Of a stretch of DNA of 64,000 nucleotides, positions 23,865 to 33,863 are shown in pieces (within the stretch, counting starts at the first letter, position 1; each line of letters opens with the position of its first letter). The notes under the pieces were generated by a model, which was given only the letters and a program-made list of their open reading frames with translations, searched no databases and was not told where the DNA came from. The position numbers were made by a program, and so were the translations under genes. The stretch comes from Devosia sp. A16 (GTDB taxonomy: Bacteria > Pseudomonadota > Alphaproteobacteria > Rhizobiales > Devosiaceae): the NCBI RefSeq assembly GCF_001402915.1, contig NZ_CP012945.1, positions 4,565,501 to 4,629,500 of the forward strand, given 5' to 3'.

Positions 23865-25577
23865 GTGTCCACGACCAAGCTGCTTGAAGATCTCCGCACC
23901 GCCGTCGGACGCCGCTATCTGCTGACCGGCGAGCGAAGGACAGAGCGCTACCGCCGCGGCTTCCGCTCGGGCGAGGGGGAGGCGGTCGCCGTCGCCAGGC
24001 CCGGGACGCTGCTCGAACTCTGGCGGGTGCTCGAAGCCATCGTGCGCCACGATGCCATTGTCATCATGCAGGCGGCCAATACCGGTCTCACCGAGGGTTC
24101 GACGCCCAGTGGTCGTTACGACCGCCCGGTGGTGGTGGTGAACACCCTGCGCCTCGCCGATATCCAGTTGCTGGATGGCGGCCGGCAGATCGTCAGTTTT
24201 CCCGGCAGCACACTCGACAAACTCGAAAAGCTGCTGAAGCCGCTCGGTCGGCTGCCCCACTCGGTGATCGGTTCATCCTGCCTCGGCGCCTCGATCGTCG
24301 GCGGCGTGTGCAACAATTCCGGCGGCTCGCTGGTACATCGCGGGCCCGCCTACACCGAGCTGTCGCTGTTCGCCCGAGTCGGCGCCGACGGTCGACTGGA
24401 ACTGGTCAATCACCTCGGCATCGAGCTGGGCGACGCCCCGGAGGAAATCCTTGAGCGCCTGCAGTCGGGCGGCTATTCAGCCGAGGATGTGCTGCACAAT
24501 GTCGGGCTCGCCTCCGACAGCGAATATGCCGATCGGGTGCGCCAGATCGACGAGCCGACAGCGGCCCGCTTCAACGCCGATCCGCGGCGCCTGCACGAAG
24601 CCGCCGGCAGCGCCGGCAAGGTGGCCGTGTTCGCAGTCCGGCTCGACACATTCGAAAAGCAGGGCGCCGAGCAGGTGTTCTATATCGGCACCAACGACGT
24701 TGCGATACTGACCCGGTTGCGCCGCGAGCTGCTCAGCCTCAAGGCGCTGCCGGTCGCCGGGGAGTATATGCACCGCGACATGTTCGATGTCGCCCGCAGC
24801 CATGGCAAGGATACGTTCCTCGTCATCCAGCGCTTCGGCACCGAGGTGATGCCGACCTTCTTCAACCTGAAGGGCAGGGCGGACGCCACGCTCAACAAGC
24901 TGCCGCTGCTGCCCAAGCAGCTCTCCGATCGCATGCTGCAGGGGCTGAGCCGGCTGTTCCCGGAGCACCTGCCGCAGCGCCTGCTCGAATACCGCGACCG
25001 CTTCGAGCATCACCTGATGCTGCGCATGTCCGGCGACGGCATTGCCGAAGCCGAGGCGCTGCTGCAGAAGATGTTCGCCGACCCGGCCGATGGCGCCTAT
25101 TTCCGCTGCACGCCCAAGGAGGGCGCCCAGGCGTTTCTCCACCGCTTCGCCGCGGCAGGCGCCGCCATTCGCTATGCGCTGATGCACGAGAAGACCTCGG
25201 GCGGCCTGTTGGCGCTCGATATCGCGCTCCGCCGCAACGATCACGACTGGTACGAGCACCTGCCGGCCGCGATCGACGATCAGCTCGCATTGAAGCTCTA
25301 CTACGGCCACTTCCTCTGCCACGTCTTCCACCAGGACTACATCCTCAAGCGAGGCGCCGATCCGCATGAGGTGAAGGACGCGATGCTGGCGGTGCTCGAG
25401 CAGCGCGGGGCGCAATACCCCGCCGAGCACAATGTCGGCCACGTCTATGCGTCAAAGCCGGAGCAGCAGGCGTTCTTCCGCACGCTCGATCCCACCAACA
25501 GCTTCAATCCCGGGATCGGCGACGACTCCAGGCGCCGGCACTACGCCGATGATCATGGCCACGACCTCGCGCATTGA
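23865..25577 (+). CDS. dld: Quinone-dependent D-lactate dehydrogenase
   Basis: FAD flavoprotein that oxidises D-lactate to pyruvate and passes electrons to the quinone pool at the inner membrane. At 570 residues it matches E. coli Dld (571). The N-terminal FAD-binding domain (PCMH type) includes IMQAANTGLTEGSTPSG and SSCLGASIVGGVCNNSGGS; the central membrane-binding region is basic; the C-terminus contains HNVGHVYASKPEQQAFFRTL and DPTNSFNPGIG. The GTG start lies directly after the upstream SDR stop. The 3' side faces a palindromic repeat. Confidence 0.93.
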   Translation: MSTTKLLEDLRTAVGRRYLLTGERRTERYRRGFRSGEGEAVAVARPGTLLELWRVLEAIVRHDAIVIMQAANTGLTEGSTPSGRYDRPVVVVNTLRLADIQLLDGGRQIVSFPGSTLDKLEKLLKPLGRLPHSVIGSSCLGASIVGGVCNNSGGSLVHRGPAYTELSLFARVGADGRLELVNHLGIELGDAPEEILERLQSGGYSAEDVLHNVGLASDSEYADRVRQIDEPTAARFNADPRRLHEAAGSAGKVAVFAVRLDTFEKQGAEQVFYIGTNDVAILTRLRRELLSLKALPVAGEYMHRDMFDVARSHGKDTFLVIQRFGTEVMPTFFNLKGRADATLNKLPLLPKQLSDRMLQGLSRLFPEHLPQRLLEYRDRFEHHLMLRMSGDGIAEAEALLQKMFADPADGAYFRCTPKEGAQAFLHRFAAAGAAIRYALMHEKTSGGLLALDIALRRNDHDWYEHLPAAIDDQLALKLYYGHFLCHVFHQDYILKRGADPHEVKDAMLAVLEQRGAQYPAEHNVGHVYASKPEQQAFFRTLDPTNSFNPGIGDDSRRRHYADDHGHDLAH

Positions 25578-25607
25578 GACGTGTTCGGGCGTGATCCCTC
25601 GTTCGTC

Positions 25608-25710
25608 GCCTCCTTCCCCCTTGAGGGGAGGGATTGAGGGAGGGGTGGTACAGTCAGCACAGAGCCCGCCTCACCACCCCCAGCCCGTCCCCTCAATGGG
25701 GAGGGGAGCT
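25608..25710. repeat. Palindromic intergenic repeat, copy 1
   Basis: Between two convergent genes lie two C-rich/G-rich hairpins: TCCCCCTTGAGGGGA near the left end and TCCCCTCAATGGGGA near the right end. The inner arms GGGGTGGT and ACCACCCC are also complementary, so the whole element can fold. Similar modules occur at 30678-30797 and 54167-54317. Such intergenic palindromes are common in Rhizobiales genomes. Confidence 0.7.
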
Positions 25711-25717
25711 AAGCGCC

Positions 25718-26254
25718 CTACCTCGCGAGATCCCATTCCCGATAGAGCCGCTGAAGCTGGCGCATCGAGTCGATCTCGACCAGCGGCAGCCCGACCGCGC
25801 GCAGGCGGTTGCGGTCTCGCTCGCGGCGGGTCGGCTGCACGATGAGGATCCAGCGGATCATTTCCCATTTGAGGCTGTCCCGGTTGCCGGCCAGCGCTCC
25901 CACGCGGTTGCGCTGGAACAGCGTCCGCCACAGGTAGCGACGGAAGTTGGCCCAGTGGTTGTCGTAGAGCAGGATGATCCCGGTGGCGCGGGCGAAGCGC
26001 TGCGGCATCAGGCTCGAGTAATTGCCGTCCATAACCCACCGCGGCTTCAGGATCGCGGCGTCATGCAGCGCGCGGAACTCGTCATCCGGCCGTTGCACCC
26101 AGTTGGTGTTCGGCAGGTGCCGGAACAGATCCACATGGAATGGCTCGGCGCCGATCTTGCGCGCCAGCGCCACGGCCAGCGTCGATTTGCCGGAGTTGGA
26201 TAGCCCGCAGATCATGATGCGTTCGCCCAGCGCCGAGAGTGGCAGCACGTCCAT
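25718..26254 (-). CDS. Small P-loop ATPase/kinase-like protein
   Basis: A 178-residue protein with a Walker A motif GLSNSGKST at about residues 17-25 and an adenylate-kinase-like fold outline: an Asp in FHVDLFRHLPNTNW, then WVMDGNYSSL in the position of the nucleotide-kinase DG(F/N) motif. It resembles the FlaR/topology-modulation type of small AAA/kinase proteins, whose substrates are unknown. It is divergent from the epimerase gene and its 3' end meets the repeat after dld. Confidence 0.7.
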   Translation of the reverse strand: MDVLPLSALGERIMICGLSNSGKSTLAVALARKIGAEPFHVDLFRHLPNTNWVQRPDDEFRALHDAAILKPRWVMDGNYSSLMPQRFARATGIILLYDNHWANFRRYLWRTLFQRNRVGALAGNRDSLKWEMIRWILIVQPTRRERDRNRLRAVGLPLVEIDSMRQLQRLYREWDLAR

Positions 26255-26440
26255 TTCAGCCCCCGATGTCCAGTAACCCCGCCGCCCGGGGGACGCGGCT
26301 TATACTGCATCAATGCGCCCAAGGCGAGCAGAGCCATGGGCCTCGGGCGCCCCGAAGGGGCCGGGCGATCAGGGCTGTCGACGTCAACGTTGCTGAAGGA
26401 AGCGGACTATCCTCCGCCGCCTGGCAGAGGCTACAATCGG

Positions 26441-26469
26441 GAAGGGCGGGGCGACGTGCACCGCCCTTC
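26441..26469 (+). promoter_or_regulatory. Hairpin upstream of the epimerase start
   Basis: GAAGGGCGG (26441-26449) and CCGCCCTTC (26461-26469) form a perfect 9-bp stem 6 nt before the TGGAGGAAG ribosome binding site of the next gene. TACAAT at 26432-26437 could be a -10 box, but no good -35 is visible. The function is unknown. Confidence 0.35.
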
Positions 26470-26487
26470 GTTCGTGGAGGAAGCCCC

Positions 26488-27453
26488 GTGGCCAAGGTCG
26501 TCATCATCGGAGGCAGTGGCCATGTCGGCACCTACCTCGTGCCCCGACTGGTCGAAGCCGGCCACCAGGTGGTCAACATCACGCGCGGGCATCGCAAGCC
26601 CTACTTGCCCAACGCGGCCTGGGACAGGGTGGAGACCGTGCTCATCGATCGCGACGCAGCCGAACGTGAGGGCAGCTTCGGCACCGCCATTGCAGCGCTC
26701 GAAGCCGACATCGTCATCGATATGATCTGTTTCACGCTCCCCAGCGCCCGGCATCTGGTCGAGGCGCTGCGCGGCAAGGTGCAACACTTCATCCATTGCG
26801 GCACCATCTGGGTCTATGGCCACAACACCGCAGTGCCGGCCACCGAGGAGCAGCCGCTCAACCCCTTCGGCGAGTACGGCACACATAAGGCTGCGATCGA
26901 GCGCTACCTGCTCGACGAGGCCCGTCGTCGCGGCTTTCCGGCGACGGTGTTCCGTCCCGGTCACATTGTCGGCCCTGGCTGGGCTCCATTGAACCCGGCG
27001 GGGCATTTCAACGCCGAGGTGTTTTCGAAGATCGCCCGCGGCGAGGAGCTGACGCTGCCCAATTTCGGGCTTGAAACCGTCCACCACGTCCATGCCGACG
27101 ATCTGGCGCGACTGGTCATGGCGATCATTTCCAGCCGTTCGACGTCCGTGGGGGAGGCTTTCAACGCCGTCTCGCCGCAGGCGGTCAACCTGCGCGGCTA
27201 CGCCGAGGCGACGTACCGCTGGTTCGGCCATGAGCCGAAGCTCAGCTACCTGCCGTTCGAGCAGTGGAAGGCCGGGCAAGACGCCGACGAAGCCAATGCC
27301 ACCTGGGAGCACATCGTGCGCAGCCCCAGCCACTCCATGGAGAAGGCGCGACGCCTGCTCGGCTTTATGCCGCGCTATGCCTCGCTGGAAGCGGTGCAGG
27401 AGGCTGTCGGCTGGCTCATCGACAACGGCAAGGTTCGAGGTCCGCAAGACTAG
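26488..27453 (+). CDS. NAD-dependent epimerase/dehydratase family protein
   Basis: A 321-residue extended SDR. The Rossmann motif GGSGHVGTY lies near the N-terminus (residues 8-16), the catalytic YxxxK is YGTHK near residue 132, and HCGTIWVYGHN precedes it. The VFRPGHIVGPGW segment is typical of sugar-nucleotide epimerase-like enzymes; the substrate is unknown. I use the GTG at 26488 because GGAGGAAG precedes it and the protein begins directly with the Rossmann strand; the frame is open further upstream but not conserved. Confidence 0.82.
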   Translation: MAKVVIIGGSGHVGTYLVPRLVEAGHQVVNITRGHRKPYLPNAAWDRVETVLIDRDAAEREGSFGTAIAALEADIVIDMICFTLPSARHLVEALRGKVQHFIHCGTIWVYGHNTAVPATEEQPLNPFGEYGTHKAAIERYLLDEARRRGFPATVFRPGHIVGPGWAPLNPAGHFNAEVFSKIARGEELTLPNFGLETVHHVHADDLARLVMAIISSRSTSVGEAFNAVSPQAVNLRGYAEATYRWFGHEPKLSYLPFEQWKAGQDADEANATWEHIVRSPSHSMEKARRLLGFMPRYASLEAVQEAVGWLIDNGKVRGPQD

Positions 27454-27498
27454 TGAAATCGGCTCATGGCACACCATCGTCACATGCGAGGTAAGCCG

Positions 27499-28026
27499 AT
27501 GTCCCCCAGCTATGAAGACCGCATCAACCGCGTCACCGCCTATATCTACGAGCATCTTGATGAGCCGCTCGACCTCGCTCGCCTCGCCGACGCCTACGGC
27601 ATGCCGCCGGCGTGCTATCGCCGGGACATGCGGCGACCACATGAATATCGGTATGGCCTTCGACCAGTCGTTCGGGCCGCTCGCCACGGCCCGGGCTGAT
27701 CGACCAGGACACCCGGATACTTGGGATCTACGGCGACGACCCCAGCGCCGTCCCGATGGACGAGCTGCGCTCGGCGGCCGCCGCGGCTGAACTCGCCACC
27801 ACCGGGCTTATCCGGTGAACACGACCCGCGCCGGCAACTACGCTGTGCTCCGGCACCAGGGTCCCTATGCCGACATGCGCGCCGAGTACAGACGGCTGTT
27901 TGGCACCTGGCTGCTGCAGTCGGACCGGGAAATTTGCTGACGCGCCGGCTGGAGGAAAATCTCAACGGCCCGCGCGATACGGCGCCGTCCGAGCTTCTGC
28001 CCCTCCTTTGCCCGCCGCTGGAGTGA
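27499..28026 (+). pseudogene. Decayed AraC-family regulator with GyrI-like domain
   Basis: The first 25 or so codons read as the start of an AraC-type HTH (DRINRVTAYIYEHLDEPLDL), then jump to what looks like the end of the HTH domain (AYGMPPACYRRD), so the middle appears deleted. After a frameshift the GyrI-like effector domain can be followed in pieces: MNIGMAFDQSFGPLA at 27641, GLIDQDTRILGIYGDDPSA at 27693, an in-frame stop at about 27816, then AGNYAVLRHQGPYADMRAEY, and LNGPRDTAPSELL in another frame. Several frameshifts and stops make a functional product implausible. Confidence 0.8.
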
Positions 28027-28028
28027 GC

Positions 28029-28184
28029 ATGGCCAAGTCCTGGACTTAAAAGCTCGAGGCCCCGCCCGAGGCGACGATGAAGCCGACCCCGATCGGCTTC
28101 GCGGGCATTCGGGCAGGGCAGATCATGCTGTTTCCCACCGCCCGCGTCGCCGTTGTCGCGGCCCCGGCGGGCGGCCGGCGCTGA
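28029..28184 (+). pseudogene. Short gene remnant, possibly of an MGMT-like protein
   Basis: Reads MAKSWT, then an in-frame stop (TAA, 28047-28049), then KLEAPPEATMKPTPIGFAG and GQIMLFPTARVAVV before a final stop at 28182. The pattern recalls the N-terminus of small methylated-DNA-methyltransferase-like proteins, but the rest of the gene is missing, so this identification is from memory and uncertain. It directly follows the AraC/GyrI remnant and shares its decay. Confidence 0.4.
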
Positions 28185-28238
28185 GGGTTTCCGACCGTGT
28201 TCGCCCCGGCTATCGTCCGGTGCGTGGAGGGAACGAGG

Positions 28239-28619
28239 ATGCATCAGGGCTCATGTCTTTGCGGCGCAGTCCGCTTCGAGGTCGCGGGCGAGCTGTCGCC
28301 GCCGACGGCTTGCCATTGCACCAAGTGCCGCAAGCATACCGGACACTATGAGGCCGGCACCGACGTGCCCAGGACCGCTCTCACCGTCTTCGGCGAGGAC
28401 AAGGTCGGCTGGTACCATTCGTCTGAGAAGGTGCGCCGCGGCTTCTGCACGGTTTGCGGGTCGTCGCTGTTCTTCGACCCAATCCACCACGCTCGCATAG
28501 GCATCTACATGGGTGCTTTCGACACACCCACCAATACCCGGCTGGCCATGCACATCTTCGTCGCTGACAAGGGTGACTATTACGACATCGCCGACGGCCT
28601 GCCGCAGAACCTGCAATGA
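28239..28619 (+). CDS. GFA-family zinc protein (glutathione-dependent formaldehyde-activating-like)
   Basis: A 126-residue protein of the GFA/CENP-V fold. The zinc ligands are visible: CLC (residues 6-8), CHCTKC (25-30) and FCTVCGSS (about residue 75). Despite the name, most family members are not proven to act on formaldehyde. The start MHQGSCLCGAVRFE is preceded by GAGG; a longer frame from 28197 adds nothing family-like. It lies between decayed genes and eno and is probably monocistronic. Confidence 0.82.
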   Translation: MHQGSCLCGAVRFEVAGELSPPTACHCTKCRKHTGHYEAGTDVPRTALTVFGEDKVGWYHSSEKVRRGFCTVCGSSLFFDPIHHARIGIYMGAFDTPTNTRLAMHIFVADKGDYYDIADGLPQNLQ

Positions 28620-28690
28620 AGGCTTTGCGGGCAGGTCGCGCGCGAAATTTTCTCCCTGTCCCCCTTCACTGTGTCATGTGGCTTCTCTAA

Positions 28691-30007
<1,317 letters not shown>

Positions 30008-30020
30008 GCGTAAACCCTGA

Positions 30021-30055
30021 CACGCGGCGGTAGCGGAATCGGCTACCGTCGCGTG
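30021..30055 (+). promoter_or_regulatory. Long hairpin overlapping the start of the next gene
   Basis: CACGCGGCGGTAGC (30021-30034) pairs with GCTACCGTCGCGTG (30042-30055), a 14-bp stem with one G-T pair and a 7-nt loop. The right arm ends in the GTG and abuts the ATG of the downstream gene. It lacks a T-run. It may trim the eno mRNA 3' end, or restrict translation of the downstream gene. Confidence 0.55.
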
Positions 30056-30661
30056 ATGACCGATCACCTCCGATATGCGGGCTTGCCCGCTGCGGCTCAG
30101 GCAGCCGCCCTCCGCGGCATTATTCGCGCCACCCCCATGCTGCTCACCGTGCTCGAGCGCTTGCCGGAGCTTGACCTGCCGGACAGCTGGCTGGTCTCCG
30201 GCGCCATCTACAACACGGTGTGGAACCACCTGACCGGACGGCCGCCGCTGACCGGCATCAACGATATCGACCTGTTCTATTTCGATGCGTCAGACTTGAG
30301 CTACGAAGCCGAGGATACCGCCATCAAGGCAGCCGACCGGATCTTTGCCGGCCTGCCGCTGCCGGTGCAGTTGCGCAACCAGGCGCGGGTGCACCTGTGG
30401 TACCCGGAGCGGTTCGGCGAACCCTATCCGGCTGTCACGTCATCGCGCGAGGCGATCGACCGCTTCGCTTCGCTCACCCATGCGGTCGGCGCGCGCCTGG
30501 ATCGGGCAGGGGAGATCGAGCTCTACGCGCCGTTCGGCCTCGACGATCTGTTCAGCTTCCGCATCGTGCCGAACCGCCGGATAAACAACCGGGCGACGCA
30601 TGAGAAGAAGGCGGCGCGGGCGAGGGGCGTGTGGCCGGAGATTGTGGTCGAGGCCTGGTAG
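30056..30661 (+). CDS. Nucleotidyltransferase-like protein (NTP_transf_6 type)
   Basis: About 201 residues. The stretch WLVSGAIYNTVWNHLTGR followed by GINDIDLFYFD looks like the DUF925/NTP_transf_6 family, with the D-x-D pair of a nucleotidyltransferase active site. No substrate is known for these proteins. Translation could start at GTG 30053 or ATG 30056; no Shine-Dalgarno is visible because the region is taken up by a long hairpin. It lies between eno and a palindromic repeat. Confidence 0.75.
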   Translation: MTDHLRYAGLPAAAQAAALRGIIRATPMLLTVLERLPELDLPDSWLVSGAIYNTVWNHLTGRPPLTGINDIDLFYFDASDLSYEAEDTAIKAADRIFAGLPLPVQLRNQARVHLWYPERFGEPYPAVTSSREAIDRFASLTHAVGARLDRAGEIELYAPFGLDDLFSFRIVPNRRINNRATHEKKAARARGVWPEIVVEAW

Positions 30662-30677
30662 GCTCTGACTGCAGGCA

Positions 30678-30797
30678 GACGACCCCCTCCCGGCCTCCCC
30701 CATGAAGGAGGTGAAGAGTCGAGGGACTGTCTTCGATCGTGCCAGACACACCGGCAGGGCACCTCCCCCTTAGGGGGGAGGATGGGAGGGGGTCGTC
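30678..30797. repeat. 120-bp palindromic intergenic element with perfect terminal inverted repeats, copy 2
   Basis: The ends GACGACCCCCTCCC (30678-30691) and GGGAGGGGGTCGTC (30784-30797) are perfect 14-bp inverted repeats. Internal C-rich and G-rich tracts (CCTCCCCCTTAGGGGGGAGG at about 30760-30779) form a further hairpin like those of the other two copies. It has no coding capacity and looks like a miniature, non-autonomous repeat. Confidence 0.75.
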
Positions 30798-30885
30798 TCT
30801 CTCGGTTGGGCCCCTCTCCCCGCAACCACCCGTTAAGCTCCGGTGAACTATAAAGGCCTGGAACAGCACCAGGCGAAGCTCGTAC

Positions 30886-31281
30886 ATGCCCACCCGTTTG
30901 AAACGCCCAGCTTTCTGGCGCCACATCGCTCTGGCGCTCGGCCTTGTCGCTTTCCAAGGCTATCTCGGCTACAGCGTGGTCACCGGCCAGTTCGGCATCG
31001 AGAGTCAGGACGTCCTCGAGGTTGAGATCGGTGAATTGGCCGCCAAGTCCGGCGCCCTGCAGGCGGAGATCGACTCCTACCGCCACCGGATCGATCTGTT
31101 CCAGACCACGCGGATGGACCCCGATCTGGTTTCGGAGCGGGCGCGGGCGCTGTTGTCCATGGCGCAACCCGACGACATCGTGGTGATGGTCGATCCCGCG
31201 AACGGTAAACCAATTTCAAGTTCAACCACGCAGTCAACTCCAGATGGGTTAACTGCAAATATCGACATTGGTGTAGACTGA
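30886..31281 (+). CDS. FtsB/DivIC-type septum formation initiator protein
   Basis: A 131-residue bitopic membrane protein. A short basic N-terminus is followed by one hydrophobic segment (about residues 13-33, HIALALGLVAFQGYLGYSVV), then a coiled-coil stretch (about 42-75, VEIGELAAKSGALQAEIDSY). This matches the FtsB family that links FtsL and FtsQ at the division site. Location directly upstream of pdhA is the usual alphaproteobacterial arrangement. The last 25 codons are unusually AT-rich for this genome and may carry the pdhA promoter. Confidence 0.82.
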   Translation: MPTRLKRPAFWRHIALALGLVAFQGYLGYSVVTGQFGIESQDVLEVEIGELAAKSGALQAEIDSYRHRIDLFQTTRMDPDLVSERARALLSMAQPDDIVVMVDPANGKPISSSTTQSTPDGLTANIDIGVD

Positions 31282-31406
31282 TAGCGCTGTTTCTTCAGGC
31301 GCCACTCGGATTCGCCTCCGTCACATTATTGCGCTAAGCTCCCCCGTCCGCGGCCCTCGGTCGCGTGATATCGATGCGGCTTTTCCATCTTCCGGAGCTC
31401 TTGCCC

Positions 31407-32420
31407 ATGGCGCGTAAAGCGGCGGCCAAACCGGCCCAGTCCAATGTCCCCGAACTCACCAAGGAACAGGAACTCGCCGCCTACCGCGAAATGCTGCTGA
31501 TCCGCCGCTTCGAGGAGAAGGCCGGCCAGATGTACGGCATGGGCCTGATCGGCGGCTTCTGCCACCTCTATATCGGCCAGGAGGCCGTGGTCACCGGCGT
31601 CACCATGGCGTCGAAGAAGGGCGAGGACGCCCAGATCACCGGCTACCGCGACCATGGTCATATGCTGGTCATGGGCCTCGATCCCAAGGGCGTCATGGCC
31701 GAACTGACCGGGCGGCAGGGCGGCCTGTCCAAGGGTAAGGGCGGCTCGATGCACATGTTCTCCAACGAGCACCGCTTCTATGGCGGTAACGGCATCGTCG
31801 GCGCCCAGGTCTCGCTCGGCACCGGCCTCGCATTCGCCAGCAAGTACCGGGGCGACAACACCGTTTCGATCTCCTATTTCGGCGACGGCGCGGCCAACCA
31901 GGGCCAGGTCTACGAGAGCTTCAACATGGCCAAGCTCTGGAACCTGCCGGCGGTCTACATCGTAGAGAACAACCGCTACGGCATGGGCACCTCGGTCGAG
32001 CGCGCCTCCGGCCAGCCGGATTTCTCCAAGCGCGGCATATCCTTCGGCATCGAGGGCGAGCAGGTCGACGGCATGGACGTCCGCATGACCTATGACGCCG
32101 CCAAGCGCGCCATCGAGCATGCCCGCTCGGGCAAGGGCCCCTACATCCTCGAGATGCTGACCTATCGCTATCGCGGCCACTCGATGTCCGATCCAGCCAA
32201 GTATCGCTCCAAGGACGAAGTCTCGACCATGCGCGCCGAGCACGATCCGATCGAGCAGGTCAAGCAGCGCATCATCGAGAAGCGCTACGGCACCGAGGAA
32301 AGCCTCAAGGAGATCGAGACCGAGATCCGCGCCATCGTCACCGAGGCCGCCGATTTCGCCACCTCCGATCCGGAGCCGGCGGCGTCCGAGCTCTGGACCG
32401 ACATCTACGCTCCCGCCTGA
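31407..32420 (+). CDS. pdhA: Pyruvate dehydrogenase E1 component subunit alpha
   Basis: TPP-dependent decarboxylase half of E1; a 337-residue subunit. The TPP motif runs from FGDGAANQG to IVENN (about 27 residues apart), and the phosphorylation-loop-like RYRGHSMSDPAKYR is present. I start at MARKAAAKPAQ because GGAG (31393-31396) is well placed; an ATG at 31374 is possible. The order pdhA-pdhB-pdhC is conserved but interrupted here by a deaminase gene. Confidence 0.95.
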   Translation: MARKAAAKPAQSNVPELTKEQELAAYREMLLIRRFEEKAGQMYGMGLIGGFCHLYIGQEAVVTGVTMASKKGEDAQITGYRDHGHMLVMGLDPKGVMAELTGRQGGLSKGKGGSMHMFSNEHRFYGGNGIVGAQVSLGTGLAFASKYRGDNTVSISYFGDGAANQGQVYESFNMAKLWNLPAVYIVENNRYGMGTSVERASGQPDFSKRGISFGIEGEQVDGMDVRMTYDAAKRAIEHARSGKGPYILEMLTYRYRGHSMSDPAKYRSKDEVSTMRAEHDPIEQVKQRIIEKRYGTEESLKEIETEIRAIVTEAADFATSDPEPAASELWTDIYAPA

Positions 32421-32470
32421 TCGGCGTTTATTTCGCGTTTCCCTTTCGATCTCCCGCTGGAGACCCCTGA

Positions 32471-33859
32471 ATGCCCACAATCCTGATGCCCGCCCTCTCG
32501 CCGACCATGGAAGAGGGCAAACTCTCCAAATGGCTGGTCAAGGAAGGCGACACGGTAAAGCCCGGCGACGTGCTGGCCGAGATCGAGACCGACAAGGCGA
32601 CCATGGAGGTCGAGAGCGTCGATAGTGGCAAGGTGGTGAAGCTCCTGGTTCCCGAGGGCACCGAGGGCGTCAAGGTCAACGAGCCGATCGCCCAGGTACA
32701 GGCCGAAGGCGAGACGCTGGAAGCCCCGCCGGTGGCCAAGACCGTGCCGGAGCCGACCGAGGCTCCGTTGGTTGCTGCCGAGAAGGCCGCCGACGCCGCT
32801 CCCGCTGCGGCCGCGGCGCCGGCTGCCCCCAAGTTCGAGGCCGCTACCGATCCCGATCTGCCGGAAGGTGTGGAGATGGTCGAAATGACCGTCCGCCAGG
32901 CGCTGAACGAGGCGATGGCCGAGGAGATGCGCCGCGACAAGGACATCTTCCTCATGGGCGAGGAAGTGGCCGAGTACCAGGGCGCCTACAAGATCAGCCA
33001 GAACCTCTTGCAGGAGTTCGGCCCGCAGCGCGTCGTCGATACGCCGATCACCGAACACGGCTTTGCCGGCCTCGCCGTCGGCGCGGCCTTTGCCGGCCTC
33101 CGGCCGATCGTCGAGTTCATGACCTGGAACTTCGCCATGCAGGCGATCGACCAGATCATCAACTCCGCCGCCAAGCAGCTCTATATGTCCGGCGGCCAGG
33201 TGACGGCGCCGATCGTGTTCCGTGGACCCAACGGCGCCGCAGCGCGCGTCGGCGCCCAGCACAGCCAGGACTACTCGGCCTGGTATAGCCACGTTCCGGG
33301 CCTGCACGTGGTCGCCCCGTTCAGCGCCGCCGATGCCAAGGGCCTGCTCAAGGCCGCCATCCGCTCGAACACCCCGGTGGTGTTCCTCGAGAACGAGATT
33401 CTCTACGGCTCGACCGGCCTCGTTCCCAAGGTCGACGACTACGTGCTGCCGATCGGCAAGGCGCGCATCGCCCGCGAAGGCAAGGACGTGACCATCGTGT
33501 CGTTCTCGATGGGTATGCGCTATGCCACGCAGGCCACCGAGAAGCTGGTCGCCGCCGGTATCGACGTCGAACTGATCGACCTGAGGACGCTGCGTCCGAT
33601 GGACACCCGCACGGTCATCGAGTCGGTCAAGAAGACTGGCCGCCTCGTCACCGTCGAGGAAGGCTGGCCGCAGGGCGGCGTCGGCGCCGAGCTCTCGGCA
33701 GTCGTCACCGCCGAGGCGTTCGACTATCTCGATGCCCCGCCGACCCGCGTCACCGGCAAGGACGTGCCGATGCCCTACGCCGCCAACCTCGAGAAGTTGG
33801 CGCTGCCGAGCGTCGACGAGGTTATCGCGGCGGTGAACGCCGTCACCTATCGGAGCTGA
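32471..33859 (+). CDS. pdhB: Pyruvate dehydrogenase E1 component subunit beta with N-terminal lipoyl domain
   Basis: A 462-residue fusion. Residues 1-76 are a biotinyl/lipoyl domain with the lipoyl lysine Lys42 in ETDKATMEV; an Ala/Pro/Glu linker follows to about residue 130; the transketolase-like pyrimidine-binding and C-terminal domains fill the rest ([18 protein letters not shown] and [17 protein letters not shown]). E1 beta carrying its own lipoyl domain is typical of Alphaproteobacteria. It pairs with PdhA to form E1. Confidence 0.95.
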   Translation: MPTILMPALSPTMEEGKLSKWLVKEGDTVKPGDVLAEIETDKATMEVESVDSGKVVKLLVPEGTEGVKVNEPIAQVQAEGETLEAPPVAKTVPEPTEAPLVAAEKAADAAPAAAAAPAAPKFEAATDPDLPEGVEMVEMTVRQALNEAMAEEMRRDKDIFLMGEEVAEYQGAYKISQNLLQEFGPQRVVDTPITEHGFAGLAVGAAFAGLRPIVEFMTWNFAMQAIDQIINSAAKQLYMSGGQVTAPIVFRGPNGAAARVGAQHSQDYSAWYSHVPGLHVVAPFSAADAKGLLKAAIRSNTPVVFLENEILYGSTGLVPKVDDYVLPIGKARIAREGKDVTIVSFSMGMRYATQATEKLVAAGIDVELIDLRTLRPMDTRTVIESVKKTGRLVTVEEGWPQGGVGAELSAVVTAEAFDYLDAPPTRVTGKDVPMPYAANLEKLALPSVDEVIAAVNAVTYRS

Positions 33860-33863
33860 CCTG

